Shown here: positions 25,941 to 33,917 of the stretch, piece after piece
How the letters are laid out: each line of letters opens with the position of its first letter
Position numbering within the stretch: the first letter of the stretch is position 1
DNA from: Hanstruepera ponticola
GTDB lineage: Bacteria > Bacteroidota > Bacteroidia > Flavobacteriales > Flavobacteriaceae
DNA: 64,000 bases
Assembly: GCF_012931685.1 (NCBI RefSeq)
Contig: NZ_JABANC010000001.1
Coordinates: 434,001-498,000, forward strand
Reading direction: 5' to 3'
Program-made: the position numbers and the translations under genes
The notes under the pieces: model-generated
Database searches by the model: none
The model's input: the letters and a program-made list of their open reading frames with translations, nothing else
Told to the model about the DNA's origin: nothing

Positions 25941-26273
25941 TTATTTTCCCAGCATCAACAATTCGTTGCAAATTATCTCTGTCATGTAGCGTTTGTTACC
26001 ATCTTTATCTTCCCAAGAACGGTTGGTCAGTTTTCCTTCAATAGCAATTTCCTGACCCTTGGTTACATAGTTCTCAACTACTTTTACCAAGCCACCTTTT
26101 ACAACAATGTTGTGCCAATAAGCACGTTCTACTTTTAAGCCTTTTTTATCTTTATAGCTATCATCTGTAGCTAATGCAAATTTGGCCATTTTGTTACCAT
26201 CTTCAAAATTGATTATTTCAGGATCTTGTCCTAATCTTCCAATCAACTGTACTTTGTTTCTTAATGCGTTCAT
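25941..26273 (-). CDS. ssb: Single-stranded DNA-binding protein, short form without acidic tail
   Basis: 110 residues, a single OB-fold: NKVQLIGRLGQDPEI, KMAKFALATDDSY, AYWHNIVVKGGLVKVVENYV (20 residues), KGQEIAIEGKLTNRSWEDKD (20 residues). Canonical SSB proteins are about 140-180 residues and end in an acidic DDDIPF-type tip that recruits partner proteins; this one stops at ELLMLGK, directly after the OB-fold. It is therefore probably an accessory SSB paralogue. Monocistronic, with an isolated terminator. Confidence 0.9.
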   Translation of the reverse strand: MNALRNKVQLIGRLGQDPEIINFEDGNKMAKFALATDDSYKDKKGLKVERAYWHNIVVKGGLVKVVENYVTKGQEIAIEGKLTNRSWEDKDGNKRYMTEIICNELLMLGK

Positions 26274-26380
26274 AATTTTAATTTTTAATGTTAAACAGTT
26301 AATACTATCGAGTTCTTATGTTTCGACATGGCAAAGATGCAACAGCTTGCAAATAGCAGTCGGTAGTTACCTATTTAAAT

Positions 26381-26410
26381 TCGTTTGTAAATGTTTGTTG
26401 TCGTTTGTAA
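26381..26410 (+). repeat. Direct repeat TCGTTTGTAA upstream of the serine hydrolase gene
   Basis: Two exact copies at 26381-26390 and 26401-26410, with a third partial GTTTGT at 26393-26398 between them. The 20-base period places copies on the same face of the helix. The second copy overlaps the likely -33 element, so it may be an activator or repressor site. Confidence 0.45.
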
Positions 26411-26432
26411 TCGAATAATTGTATTATATTTA
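26404..26432 (+). promoter_or_regulatory. Promoter of the serine hydrolase gene
   Basis: TTTG at 26404-26407, a 17-base spacer, then TATATTTA at 26425-26432, one base off the -7 consensus TAnnTTTG. The ATG follows at 26460. Confidence 0.45.
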
Positions 26433-26459
26433 AGGGAATTTTTACGCATAAATTAAGTC

Positions 26460-27605
26460 ATGAAAAAACAATTCCTAACCGTAACCCTACTATTTTGTAT
26501 AACAATCGGTTATACACAAATCACTGAAAAGGTAACCCTAAACGATTCTATTATTGCGTATTTAAAAAAGACTATTCAAGACAAGCAATTGCCAGGAATA
26601 AACTTTTCAATAATTGACAATAGAGGAAAAATTAAAAACTATTCTGAAGGGTTTTCAGATATTGAAGAACAGATTCCACTAACTATTGAGCATTCGTTTT
26701 TTTCGGGCAGTATAGGTAAAACCTATGCCGCCACGTTAGTGTTTAAGTTGGTAGAATCTGGTAATATTGACCTTAAAAAGTCTTATATGGATTATTTTCC
26801 TGACACGGAATGGCTGACCAATCTTCCTAATATTGATGACATTACAGTAGAAATGTTATTACAACATTCTTCTGGGTTACCACGTTACGTATTAAAACCC
26901 GAAATATGGAATCAACTTCATGAAAATCCTGACAAGATTTGGTCCTATGAAGAAAGATTATCGGTTATTTTCGAAGACGAACCTGTTCATGAAGCAGGTA
27001 AAGGCTGGGCATATTCAGATACCAACTATATTCTCTTGGGCATGCTCATTGAAAAAGTAACCGGACAGAATTATTACGATTTAGTCCGAACTCAAATTCT
27101 AAAACCTCAGCATCTCACTCACACCTATCCTTCGTTGCAACGAAAAATTACGAATTTAGCTGTTGGCTATTCACGTATGCCTCCAGCGTTTCATGTCCCT
27201 AATAAGACTGTTGATGGCAAACTATATTTTATGAATCCACAGGTTGAATGGACTGGAGGTGGTATGGCATCTACAACTGAAGACTTGGCCAGATGGGCCA
27301 AGCTCTATTATGAAGGTGCTCTTTTAAATAAGTCAAGCTTAAATTATATCACGACACCAAATCCAAATGGGACTCGTGTTGAAGGCTCTAGCTCGTATGG
27401 TATGGGTAGTTTTATTTATGAAACAGCACATGGTGAAGCTTATGGCCATACAGGTTTTATGCCTGGTTTTAATTCCATTTTTATTTATTATCCAAAATAT
27501 GGCATTGCAGCTGCCATGCAGATTAATTGTGATTATGCAGTTGGTGTTTTAAATCTAAACGACTTTATGGATGATTTAATTTCCATTTCACAAATTAGTA
27601 AATAG
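26460..27605 (+). CDS. Secreted serine hydrolase (class C beta-lactamase/transpeptidase family)
   Basis: 381 residues. Signal peptide at 1-20 (GYTQ). The penicillin-recognising fold has its three motifs: SxxK as SIGK at residues 84-87, Tyr-x-Asn-type YSDTNYILLG (about 180-189), and HTG in YGHTGFMPGFNS (about 325-336). Also GMASTTEDLARWAKLYYEG (19 residues). Such proteins may be D-Ala-D-Ala carboxypeptidases, esterases or aminopeptidases; nothing in the sequence decides. It precedes by seven bases a small zinc-finger gene. Confidence 0.85.
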   Translation: MKKQFLTVTLLFCITIGYTQITEKVTLNDSIIAYLKKTIQDKQLPGINFSIIDNRGKIKNYSEGFSDIEEQIPLTIEHSFFSGSIGKTYAATLVFKLVESGNIDLKKSYMDYFPDTEWLTNLPNIDDITVEMLLQHSSGLPRYVLKPEIWNQLHENPDKIWSYEERLSVIFEDEPVHEAGKGWAYSDTNYILLGMLIEKVTGQNYYDLVRTQILKPQHLTHTYPSLQRKITNLAVGYSRMPPAFHVPNKTVDGKLYFMNPQVEWTGGGMASTTEDLARWAKLYYEGALLNKSSLNYITTPNPNGTRVEGSSSYGMGSFIYETAHGEAYGHTGFMPGFNSIFIYYPKYGIAAAMQINCDYAVGVLNLNDFMDDLISISQISK

Positions 27606-27612
27606 ACAAACT

Positions 27613-27963
27613 ATGCAAAAACAATGTCCAGAATGTGGTGATAAAATAGTAGGCAGAATTGATAAAAAATTCTGTAGTGATGCTTGCCGTAATTCGTACA
27701 ACAACCGGATAAATAAGGATAGCAAAAACCTAATTAGAAATACCAATAACCGCCTGCGAAAAAACTACCGGATATTAGAAGAGCTAAATCCTGATAAGAA
27801 GACCAGAACTTCTAGGGCTAAACTAATAGAAAAAGGCTTTGACTTTAATTACTTCACCAGTATTTACACGACCAAAGTGGGTACGGTATATTACTTTGTT
27901 TACGACCAAGGTTATCTACCCTTGGAAAATGATTATTATGCTTTGGTTAAACGTGAGGATTAA
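27613..27963 (+). CDS. Small protein with N-terminal zinc-ribbon-like motif
   Basis: 116 residues. The N-terminus has CPECGDKIVGRIDKKFCSDA and then CR, a Cys4 pattern C-x2-C ... C-x3-C typical of DUF2116-like zinc ribbons, followed by the basic segment RNSYNNRINKDSKNLIRNTN (20 residues). The C-terminal half (FTSIYTTKVGTVYYFVYDQG, 20 residues) is beta-rich. Probably a nucleic-acid or protein interaction module, but no role is known to me. It lies seven bases after the serine hydrolase gene; its stop abuts the convergent CBS gene. Confidence 0.72.
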   Translation: MQKQCPECGDKIVGRIDKKFCSDACRNSYNNRINKDSKNLIRNTNNRLRKNYRILEELNPDKKTRTSRAKLIEKGFDFNYFTSIYTTKVGTVYYFVYDQGYLPLENDYYALVKRED

Positions 27964-28431
27964 TTATTTCCAGTTTTGTCCTTTAAATTTTATAGCTGCC
28001 TTAAGGATATCTTTTTGACTTATTTGACCAACCAACTTACCATCTTCAACGATTGGGAAACGTCTTATTTTTGAGTCCAGAAACTTCTTAGCAGCATCAA
28101 ATACATTCATATTTCCGTCAATAGTTTCAACATTTTTAATCATGCGTTTCTCTACCGTATCTTGCTCCATCGGCATATTATAGTAGCGGCTATCACTTAT
28201 TTGTTTTAAACAATCTCCTTCTGAAATGATCCCAACTAATTCATTTCTCTCGTTGACTACAGGTCCTCCAGATATCTTATTGTTTATTAAAGATTCGATA
28301 ACTTCTTCAACAGATTGTTCTGGTTTAAAAGTAATTAAATCTCGTGTCATGTAATCACTAACCTTTAAAGATTCATTTTCTATAGTATTTTGTTGTTGCT
28401 TCCTAGCGCCTTGAAAACTTTTTATACCCAT
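27964..28431 (-). CDS. Two-CBS-domain protein
   Basis: 155 residues. After a basic N-terminus (MGIKSFQGARKQQQ) come two CBS motifs: SDYMTRDLITFKPEQSVEEV (20 residues) to ELVGIISEGDCLKQIS, and VEKRMIKNVETIDGNMNVFD (20 residues) to GKLVGQISQKDILKA. CBS pairs bind adenosine nucleotides and often sense energy state. There is no fused enzyme domain, so the partner is unknown. Monocistronic and convergent with the zinc-ribbon gene, with no gap between stops. Confidence 0.88.
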   Translation of the reverse strand: MGIKSFQGARKQQQNTIENESLKVSDYMTRDLITFKPEQSVEEVIESLINNKISGGPVVNERNELVGIISEGDCLKQISDSRYYNMPMEQDTVEKRMIKNVETIDGNMNVFDAAKKFLDSKIRRFPIVEDGKLVGQISQKDILKAAIKFKGQNWK

Positions 28432-28554
28432 GATTTTGACTTTTTATTTTACTAAATATAAATAATTTAAATCTGTAATCCTAAAGCCTTAACGCAACTT
28501 TACATTTAGCTTGAAAATTGTTTACTTTTATTGAAAAATAAATGATCTGCATTC

Positions 28555-30855
28555 ATGTTTAAAAAAATCACAGCGTTATTACTTATTCTTATTGTTACTT
28601 ATTGGAGTTTTCATGTTTTATTACCTAGTAGTATTTCAAATATCGATACTCCCAACGAAAATTTCTCAACTGAACGTGCGCTCATTCCTCTAAAAGAAAT
28701 TTCAAAAGTGCCGCATTATTTAGGAAATAATGAACACACCAGCGTTCGTAATTATATAATTGAACAACTGCAGAAATTAGGTCTAGAAACTGAAATTCAA
28801 GAAGGCTACTCCATGAGTAAATGGGGAAATCTGTCAAAGCCCAAAAACATCTTGGCTAGAATAAAGGGTAATGATTCAGAAAAAGCTTTGTTACTCTTAA
28901 CCCATTATGATAGCAATCCGCATTCATCATTGGGAGCTAGTGACGCAGGCTCTGGAGTTGTTACAATTCTTGAAGGATTAAGAGCATTTTTATACACTAA
29001 TAAAACACCTAAAAATGATATTATTATTCTCATTTCTGATGGTGAAGAACTAGGTTTAAATGGCGCTGATATTTTTGTGAATCAACATCCCTGGGCAAAT
29101 GACGTTGGTTTGGTTTTAAATTTTGAAGCTCGTGGTAGTGGTGGTCCAAGCTACATGCTCATAGAAACCAATCAAGGCAATGCCAATTTAATGAAGCACT
29201 TTGTTGAGGCCAATCCAGAATATCCAGTAGCTAACTCGTTAGCATACAGTATTTATAAAATGCTTCCAAATGATACAGATTTGACACGTTTTCGTGAAGA
29301 TGCTGATATTGATGGTTTTAATTTTGCTTTTATTGACGATCACTTTGATTATCATACGGCTCTAGACACCTACTCACGATTAGATAGAAATACACTTGAG
29401 CATCAAGGTTCATATCTCATGCCCTTACTCACGTATTTTGCTGATGCCAATTTAAACAACATTAAAAGCAAAGAAGATTACATATACTTCAATGTGCCTT
29501 TATTTAAAACTGTTATCTATCCGTTTTCTTGGATACTACCCATGCTACTTTTGGCGCTAATACTATTTATTTATCTCATATTTTATGGTTTTAAAAAAGG
29601 TTCCCTTTCTAGCGGTCATGTTGTGAAAAGCTTTGTTGCTTTTTTTACAACACTTATTTTTAGTGCTATTATAGGATTTGGCTTATGGAAGTTATTATGT
29701 GTGATTTATCCTCAATACAATGAGATGTTACATGGTTTTACTTACAATGGACATACTTACATTGCTGCTTTTACCTGTATGACCTTAAGTATTTGCTTTT
29801 TTGTTTACCACAAAGCTTATAACACTAAAAACACGGCTAGTTTATTGGTTGCTCCCTTGACTATTTGGTTATTAATTTGTGGTTTAATCGCTTTTAAATT
29901 AAAAGGAGCTAGTTTTTTTATCATTCCTCTTTATTTTGGACTAATTGGTTTGTGGATAATAATTCGGCAAGAACGACCCAATACCATTTTATTGGCATTT
30001 TTAACCTTTCCAGTTTTGGTCATTATGGCTCCTTTGGTCAAAATGTTTCCTGTTGGACTAGGACTAAAAATTCTATTTGTTTCTTGTATTTTTGTTGTAC
30101 TTATTTTTGGATTATTGCTTCAAGTATTTGGCTTTTTCAAACATAAAAACCGTTTATCAATACTGTTTTTGTTTTTGACAGGTTGGTTTTTAATTTCTGC
30201 ACATAATAAATCATCATTTAGCAAAGAAACTCCTAAACCTAACAGTCTATTGTATGTTTTAGATGCTGATAAAAATACAGCTCTTTGGGCTACTTATGAT
30301 AAGGTGTTAGACGACTGGACAAAAACCTACCTAACAGAGCATCCTGAACCAGCTTCTGAATTACAAAAAAATACCATTGGAAGTAAATATCAAACTGGGT
30401 TTTCATTTACCAAAGCCGCTCCAATAAAACCTATACCGCTTCCTAAAATTGAAATTACTCATGATTCTATTATTGATGGCTACAGACAAATTGCTGTTTG
30501 CTTCGCTTCCAATAGAAATGCAGAACGCATTGAGGTGTTTGCAGATTCAACTTCAATATTCAAGAAAGCTATGATTAATGGCGTTTCTGCAAAAGAAATA
30601 GATGCGACAAAAACGGTTTTTAATAACAGGTTTAATAATAGACTTTTTAGCTATTATGTAACTGACAATGAGCCATTGGATATGGTTTTTACACTTCCAA
30701 AAAACCAAACCACTCACTTACAGTTTTATGAGGCGACCTATGATTTAATTGAAAACGAGCTATTAGATGTTTCCAAACGTAATGAGAATATGATTCCCAA
30801 ACCTTTTGTGCTCAATGACGCTATAGTTGTTAAAACAGTTTTGACAATTAAATAA
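28555..30855 (+). CDS. Membrane-anchored M28-family zinc aminopeptidase
   Basis: 766 residues. One N-terminal membrane segment, then an M28 peptidase domain (about 40-310), then about eight membrane helices (about 325-555) and a C-terminal extracytoplasmic domain (about 560-766). Zinc-site residues visible: His in LLTHYDSNPHSS, Asp in GASDAGSGVV, Glu-Glu in ISDGEELGLNGAD, a later Asp in REDADIDGFNF and His in DYHTALDTYS. The layout matches M28 peptidases with a multipass tail, as in the vacuolar Pff1-like group. The catalytic domain should face the periplasm and trim peptides. Confidence 0.88.
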   Translation: MFKKITALLLILIVTYWSFHVLLPSSISNIDTPNENFSTERALIPLKEISKVPHYLGNNEHTSVRNYIIEQLQKLGLETEIQEGYSMSKWGNLSKPKNILARIKGNDSEKALLLLTHYDSNPHSSLGASDAGSGVVTILEGLRAFLYTNKTPKNDIIILISDGEELGLNGADIFVNQHPWANDVGLVLNFEARGSGGPSYMLIETNQGNANLMKHFVEANPEYPVANSLAYSIYKMLPNDTDLTRFREDADIDGFNFAFIDDHFDYHTALDTYSRLDRNTLEHQGSYLMPLLTYFADANLNNIKSKEDYIYFNVPLFKTVIYPFSWILPMLLLALILFIYLIFYGFKKGSLSSGHVVKSFVAFFTTLIFSAIIGFGLWKLLCVIYPQYNEMLHGFTYNGHTYIAAFTCMTLSICFFVYHKAYNTKNTASLLVAPLTIWLLICGLIAFKLKGASFFIIPLYFGLIGLWIIIRQERPNTILLAFLTFPVLVIMAPLVKMFPVGLGLKILFVSCIFVVLIFGLLLQVFGFFKHKNRLSILFLFLTGWFLISAHNKSSFSKETPKPNSLLYVLDADKNTALWATYDKVLDDWTKTYLTEHPEPASELQKNTIGSKYQTGFSFTKAAPIKPIPLPKIEITHDSIIDGYRQIAVCFASNRNAERIEVFADSTSIFKKAMINGVSAKEIDATKTVFNNRFNNRLFSYYVTDNEPLDMVFTLPKNQTTHLQFYEATYDLIENELLDVSKRNENMIPKPFVLNDAIVVKTVLTIK

Positions 30856-30924
30856 TTAGCATTGTTTTAAGAGTTTGATTAGCTATTTTTTATAGCTTTG
30901 GGCGATTAATAAAAATTTCATTTT

Positions 30925-31623
30925 ATGAAACGTGTAATACTAATTTGTCTTTGTGTTCTGGGCGTAAATTCCTTTGCACAAACTAATCAAGATTTAATAA
31001 AACATTACGAAGCTTATTACAAGCAAATGAAAAACCAAGGTGATGTTCAAGGTGTAATAAGTGGTTTAACACATCTCAATGTTTTGGCTCCAACTCAAGC
31101 CAGACAAGATACACTTGCCATGATTTATATGAGTGAAGGCAAGTATATTCAAGCTTTAAACACCATTGGTATTGACCATAAAGTTGATGATTCAGATATT
31201 GCTGTTGAAGTAAAAGCGGTATCCTTAAAATCAATAAACGAGTATGAACGATCCATTGTTCATTTTGAAGAATTGTATAAAAGAAATCCCGAGGTCTCTG
31301 TAGCTTATGAATTGGCAGAAGTGTATTTACAAACCCAAAAACTGGATCAAGCAACAAAATATACAGAGTTTGGCTTGGCTAATTCAAAAGACAACATGGG
31401 TAAAACCTTTTACGAAACACAACAACCGTATCAGGTTCCAGTTAAAGCTGCGTTTATGTACTTGAAAGCATTGATAAAATTCAATGAAAATAAAACGGAA
31501 AACATTGATGCTGCTGTCGCTATTTTAGATGAGGCTTTAAAATTGGCTCCTAATTTTAATTTAGCGCAATTGAGTAAAAATGCTTTATTACAACAAAAGC
31601 CTCAACCTGAAAAAAAGAATTAA
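30925..31623 (+). CDS. Exported TPR-like protein
   Basis: 232 residues. Signal peptide at 1-18 (NSFAQ). The body is helical with tetratricopeptide-like periodicity: QARQDTLAMIYMSEGKYIQA (20 residues), VKAVSLKSINEYERSIVHFE (20), YELAEVYLQTQKLDQATKYT (20), and LDEALKLAPNFNLAQLSKNA at the end. Probably a periplasmic adaptor. Monocistronic; followed directly by a strong terminator. Partner unknown. Confidence 0.75.
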   Translation: MKRVILICLCVLGVNSFAQTNQDLIKHYEAYYKQMKNQGDVQGVISGLTHLNVLAPTQARQDTLAMIYMSEGKYIQALNTIGIDHKVDDSDIAVEVKAVSLKSINEYERSIVHFEELYKRNPEVSVAYELAEVYLQTQKLDQATKYTEFGLANSKDNMGKTFYETQQPYQVPVKAAFMYLKALIKFNENKTENIDAAVAILDEALKLAPNFNLAQLSKNALLQQKPQPEKKN

Positions 31624-31624
31624 A

Positions 31625-31651
31625 AAAAGGGCAGTTTAAAACTGCCCTTTT
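31625..31651. terminator. Bidirectional terminator between the TPR gene and the M13 peptidase gene
   Basis: Perfect inverted repeat AAAAGGGCAGTTT - A - AAACTGCCCTTTT in a convergent intergenic region. Confidence 0.85.
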
Positions 31652-31674
31652 TAGTTCGTAATTATTTAGTTGCC

Positions 31675-33774
31675 TTACCAGATTCTCACACGATCTTCTG
31701 GAGCAATATACATACTATCACCTGCTTTAATATTAAAGGCCTCATAAAACGCATCAACATTTAATAGTGGTTGAACGGCACGGTTCATACCTGGTGAATG
31801 CGGATCAGTTTTAATTCTAGTTTTTAATGCATCATCACGCATTTTAATACGCCATACAGTTGCCCAACTCATAAAAAAGCGTTGTTCGGGCGTAAAACCG
31901 TCAATATTTTCAGGTCTGCCGTTTTTTTCGAAACTCATTTGTAAGGCATCATAAGCTGCTAAAACACCACCTAAATCACCAATATTTTCACCTAAAGTGA
32001 ATTTACCATTTATGTTTACATCTGGTAATACTTCAATGGCACTATATTGCTCGGCAAGGGCAGCACCTAGAGCTTCAAATTGTTCTAAATCTTCATCTGT
32101 CCACCAATTATTTAGATTCCCATCTTTATCATAACGTGCACCAGAATCATCAAAACTATGTGATATTTCATGACCAATTACTGCTCCTATTCCACCGTAA
32201 TTTACAGCATCATCAGCCTTATAATTATAAAATGGTGGTTGTAATATGGCTGCTGGGAAAACAATCTCATTATAAGCAGGATTAAAATAAGCATTCACTA
32301 TTTGTGGTGCCATGTACCATTCAGACTTATCAACTGGTTTACCTAACTTGTCTAAATCCTTTTTGAAATTCCACTTATTGGCATTCAATGAATTCTGTAA
32401 ATAAGAACCTCCTTCTTCAACACTTTTTATTTCTAAATCAGCATAGTCCTTCCATTTATCAGGATAAGCAATTTTAATTTTGGTAGCTCTTAATTTCTCG
32501 ATGGCTTTTTGTTTTGTTTCCGCACTCATCCAGTCCAGTTTATTAATTCTGTTTTCAAAAGCTAAAATCACATTTTTAATCATGTTTTCAGCTTTCGTTT
32601 TAGCTTCAGGTGGAAACATTTTGTCAACATATAATTTTCCTAAAGCTTCGCCAATAGTTCCATTTAAAGCTCCTAAAGCACGTTCATCCCTTGGTCTTTG
32701 TTTTTTAGCACCATTTAATTCTTTGCCATAAAATTCCCAATTGGCTTCTTCTAATTCGGTGCTTAATGTTCCTGCGGCATTTCGCAATGTTTTCCACTCT
32801 AAATAAGCCTTCCAATTGGCAACATTACCATCTGCCAATACTTCCTGCAATCTGTTGTAATACCCTAAATCTCCAATAATCACAGTATCTATTTGTTTAA
32901 CACCTATACCTTCTAAAAACTTTTTCCAGTTTACTGCTGGCACCATCTCTTGTACTTGGCTAATAGATCTAGGATTATATCTTTTTCTAGCATCTCTTCT
33001 ATCTACTTTATCCATTTTGGCTTCGGCTAAGCGGGTTTCAAAAGCTAAAACTTGCTTGGCCTTTTCATTAGCTACCGCTTCAGTATCACCAAGGTATTGA
33101 AGCATTCTTGTCATGTGTGCTACATACTTTTCGCGCTTTTCCTTTGAATCTTCATCATCTTTAACATAATAATCCCTATCTGGTAATCCTGTACTACCAC
33201 CTCCTAAATAACCTACATTTCGGTTACTATCTTTAGGGTCTGAACCGACGCCAAAACCATATAATCCGCCACCACCAATTGGCTCCATATCAATCATAAA
33301 GTTTTGTAGATCATCAAGATTCTGAATAGCATCAATCTTTGCCAAGTAGGGCTTAATTGGCTCTATGCCTTGCTCATTTCTACCAACCGTATCCATAATG
33401 GTTTGATAAAAATGAACTGCTTTTTCTTGGTCAGATCCTGGTAAAATTTGAATTTTCTCTATGTCTTTATTATCAGACATAGCCGATTCCAAAATGCTCA
33501 ATGCATCAGCATCGGTTTTTTTTCGTAGTTCAGAAAAACTTCCCCAAGTTGATCGGTCATCTGGTATTTCATTGGTATCTAACCAGCTTCCGTTTACATA
33601 ACGAAAGAAGTCATCATTAGGTTTTACAGAAGTATCCATAAAATCAAGATTAATCCCAGGAACAACATCTTCTTTTACAAGAGCTGTTTCTTCATTTGGT
33701 TCCTTTTTACATGCTACTAAACCAACGAAGGCTACAGCACTTAAAAGGGATAATTTTTTAAAGTTAGTATTCAT
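31675..33774 (-). CDS. M13-family metallopeptidase (PepO/neprilysin-like), lipoprotein
   Basis: 699 residues. Lipoprotein signal MNTNFKKLSLLSAVAFVGLV followed by the lipobox Cys22. N-terminal Peptidase_M13_N region: PNDDFFRYVNGSWLDTNEIP (20 residues). The catalytic domain holds the zinc motif HEISH in VIGHEISHSFDDSGARYD, the third ligand in GENIGDLGG, and substrate-binding NAYFNPAYNEIVFPAAILQP (20). The C-terminus DRVRIW is the family ending. A zinc endopeptidase for small peptides, anchored in the envelope. Monocistronic. Confidence 0.95.
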   Translation of the reverse strand: MNTNFKKLSLLSAVAFVGLVACKKEPNEETALVKEDVVPGINLDFMDTSVKPNDDFFRYVNGSWLDTNEIPDDRSTWGSFSELRKKTDADALSILESAMSDNKDIEKIQILPGSDQEKAVHFYQTIMDTVGRNEQGIEPIKPYLAKIDAIQNLDDLQNFMIDMEPIGGGGLYGFGVGSDPKDSNRNVGYLGGGSTGLPDRDYYVKDDEDSKEKREKYVAHMTRMLQYLGDTEAVANEKAKQVLAFETRLAEAKMDKVDRRDARKRYNPRSISQVQEMVPAVNWKKFLEGIGVKQIDTVIIGDLGYYNRLQEVLADGNVANWKAYLEWKTLRNAAGTLSTELEEANWEFYGKELNGAKKQRPRDERALGALNGTIGEALGKLYVDKMFPPEAKTKAENMIKNVILAFENRINKLDWMSAETKQKAIEKLRATKIKIAYPDKWKDYADLEIKSVEEGGSYLQNSLNANKWNFKKDLDKLGKPVDKSEWYMAPQIVNAYFNPAYNEIVFPAAILQPPFYNYKADDAVNYGGIGAVIGHEISHSFDDSGARYDKDGNLNNWWTDEDLEQFEALGAALAEQYSAIEVLPDVNINGKFTLGENIGDLGGVLAAYDALQMSFEKNGRPENIDGFTPEQRFFMSWATVWRIKMRDDALKTRIKTDPHSPGMNRAVQPLLNVDAFYEAFNIKAGDSMYIAPEDRVRIW

Positions 33775-33867
33775 TTGTTTGTGTTTATTTTAATGCTACA
33801 ATTTACTACTATTTGAACCTTGAATTTTAGTCATTAACATAGATTAACAAAATATTAATAAAAAAAA

Positions 33868-33894
33868 TCCGCTTGAATTGAAAACCCAAGCGGA
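33868..33894 (-). terminator. Terminator after the Asp-box T9SS protein gene
   Basis: Arms TCCGCTTG (33868-33875) and CAAGCGGA (33887-33894). On the minus strand the stem is followed by a long T run. Confidence 0.8.
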
Positions 33895-33917
33895 CGTATG
33901 CTTTAAAATGATGTTTT

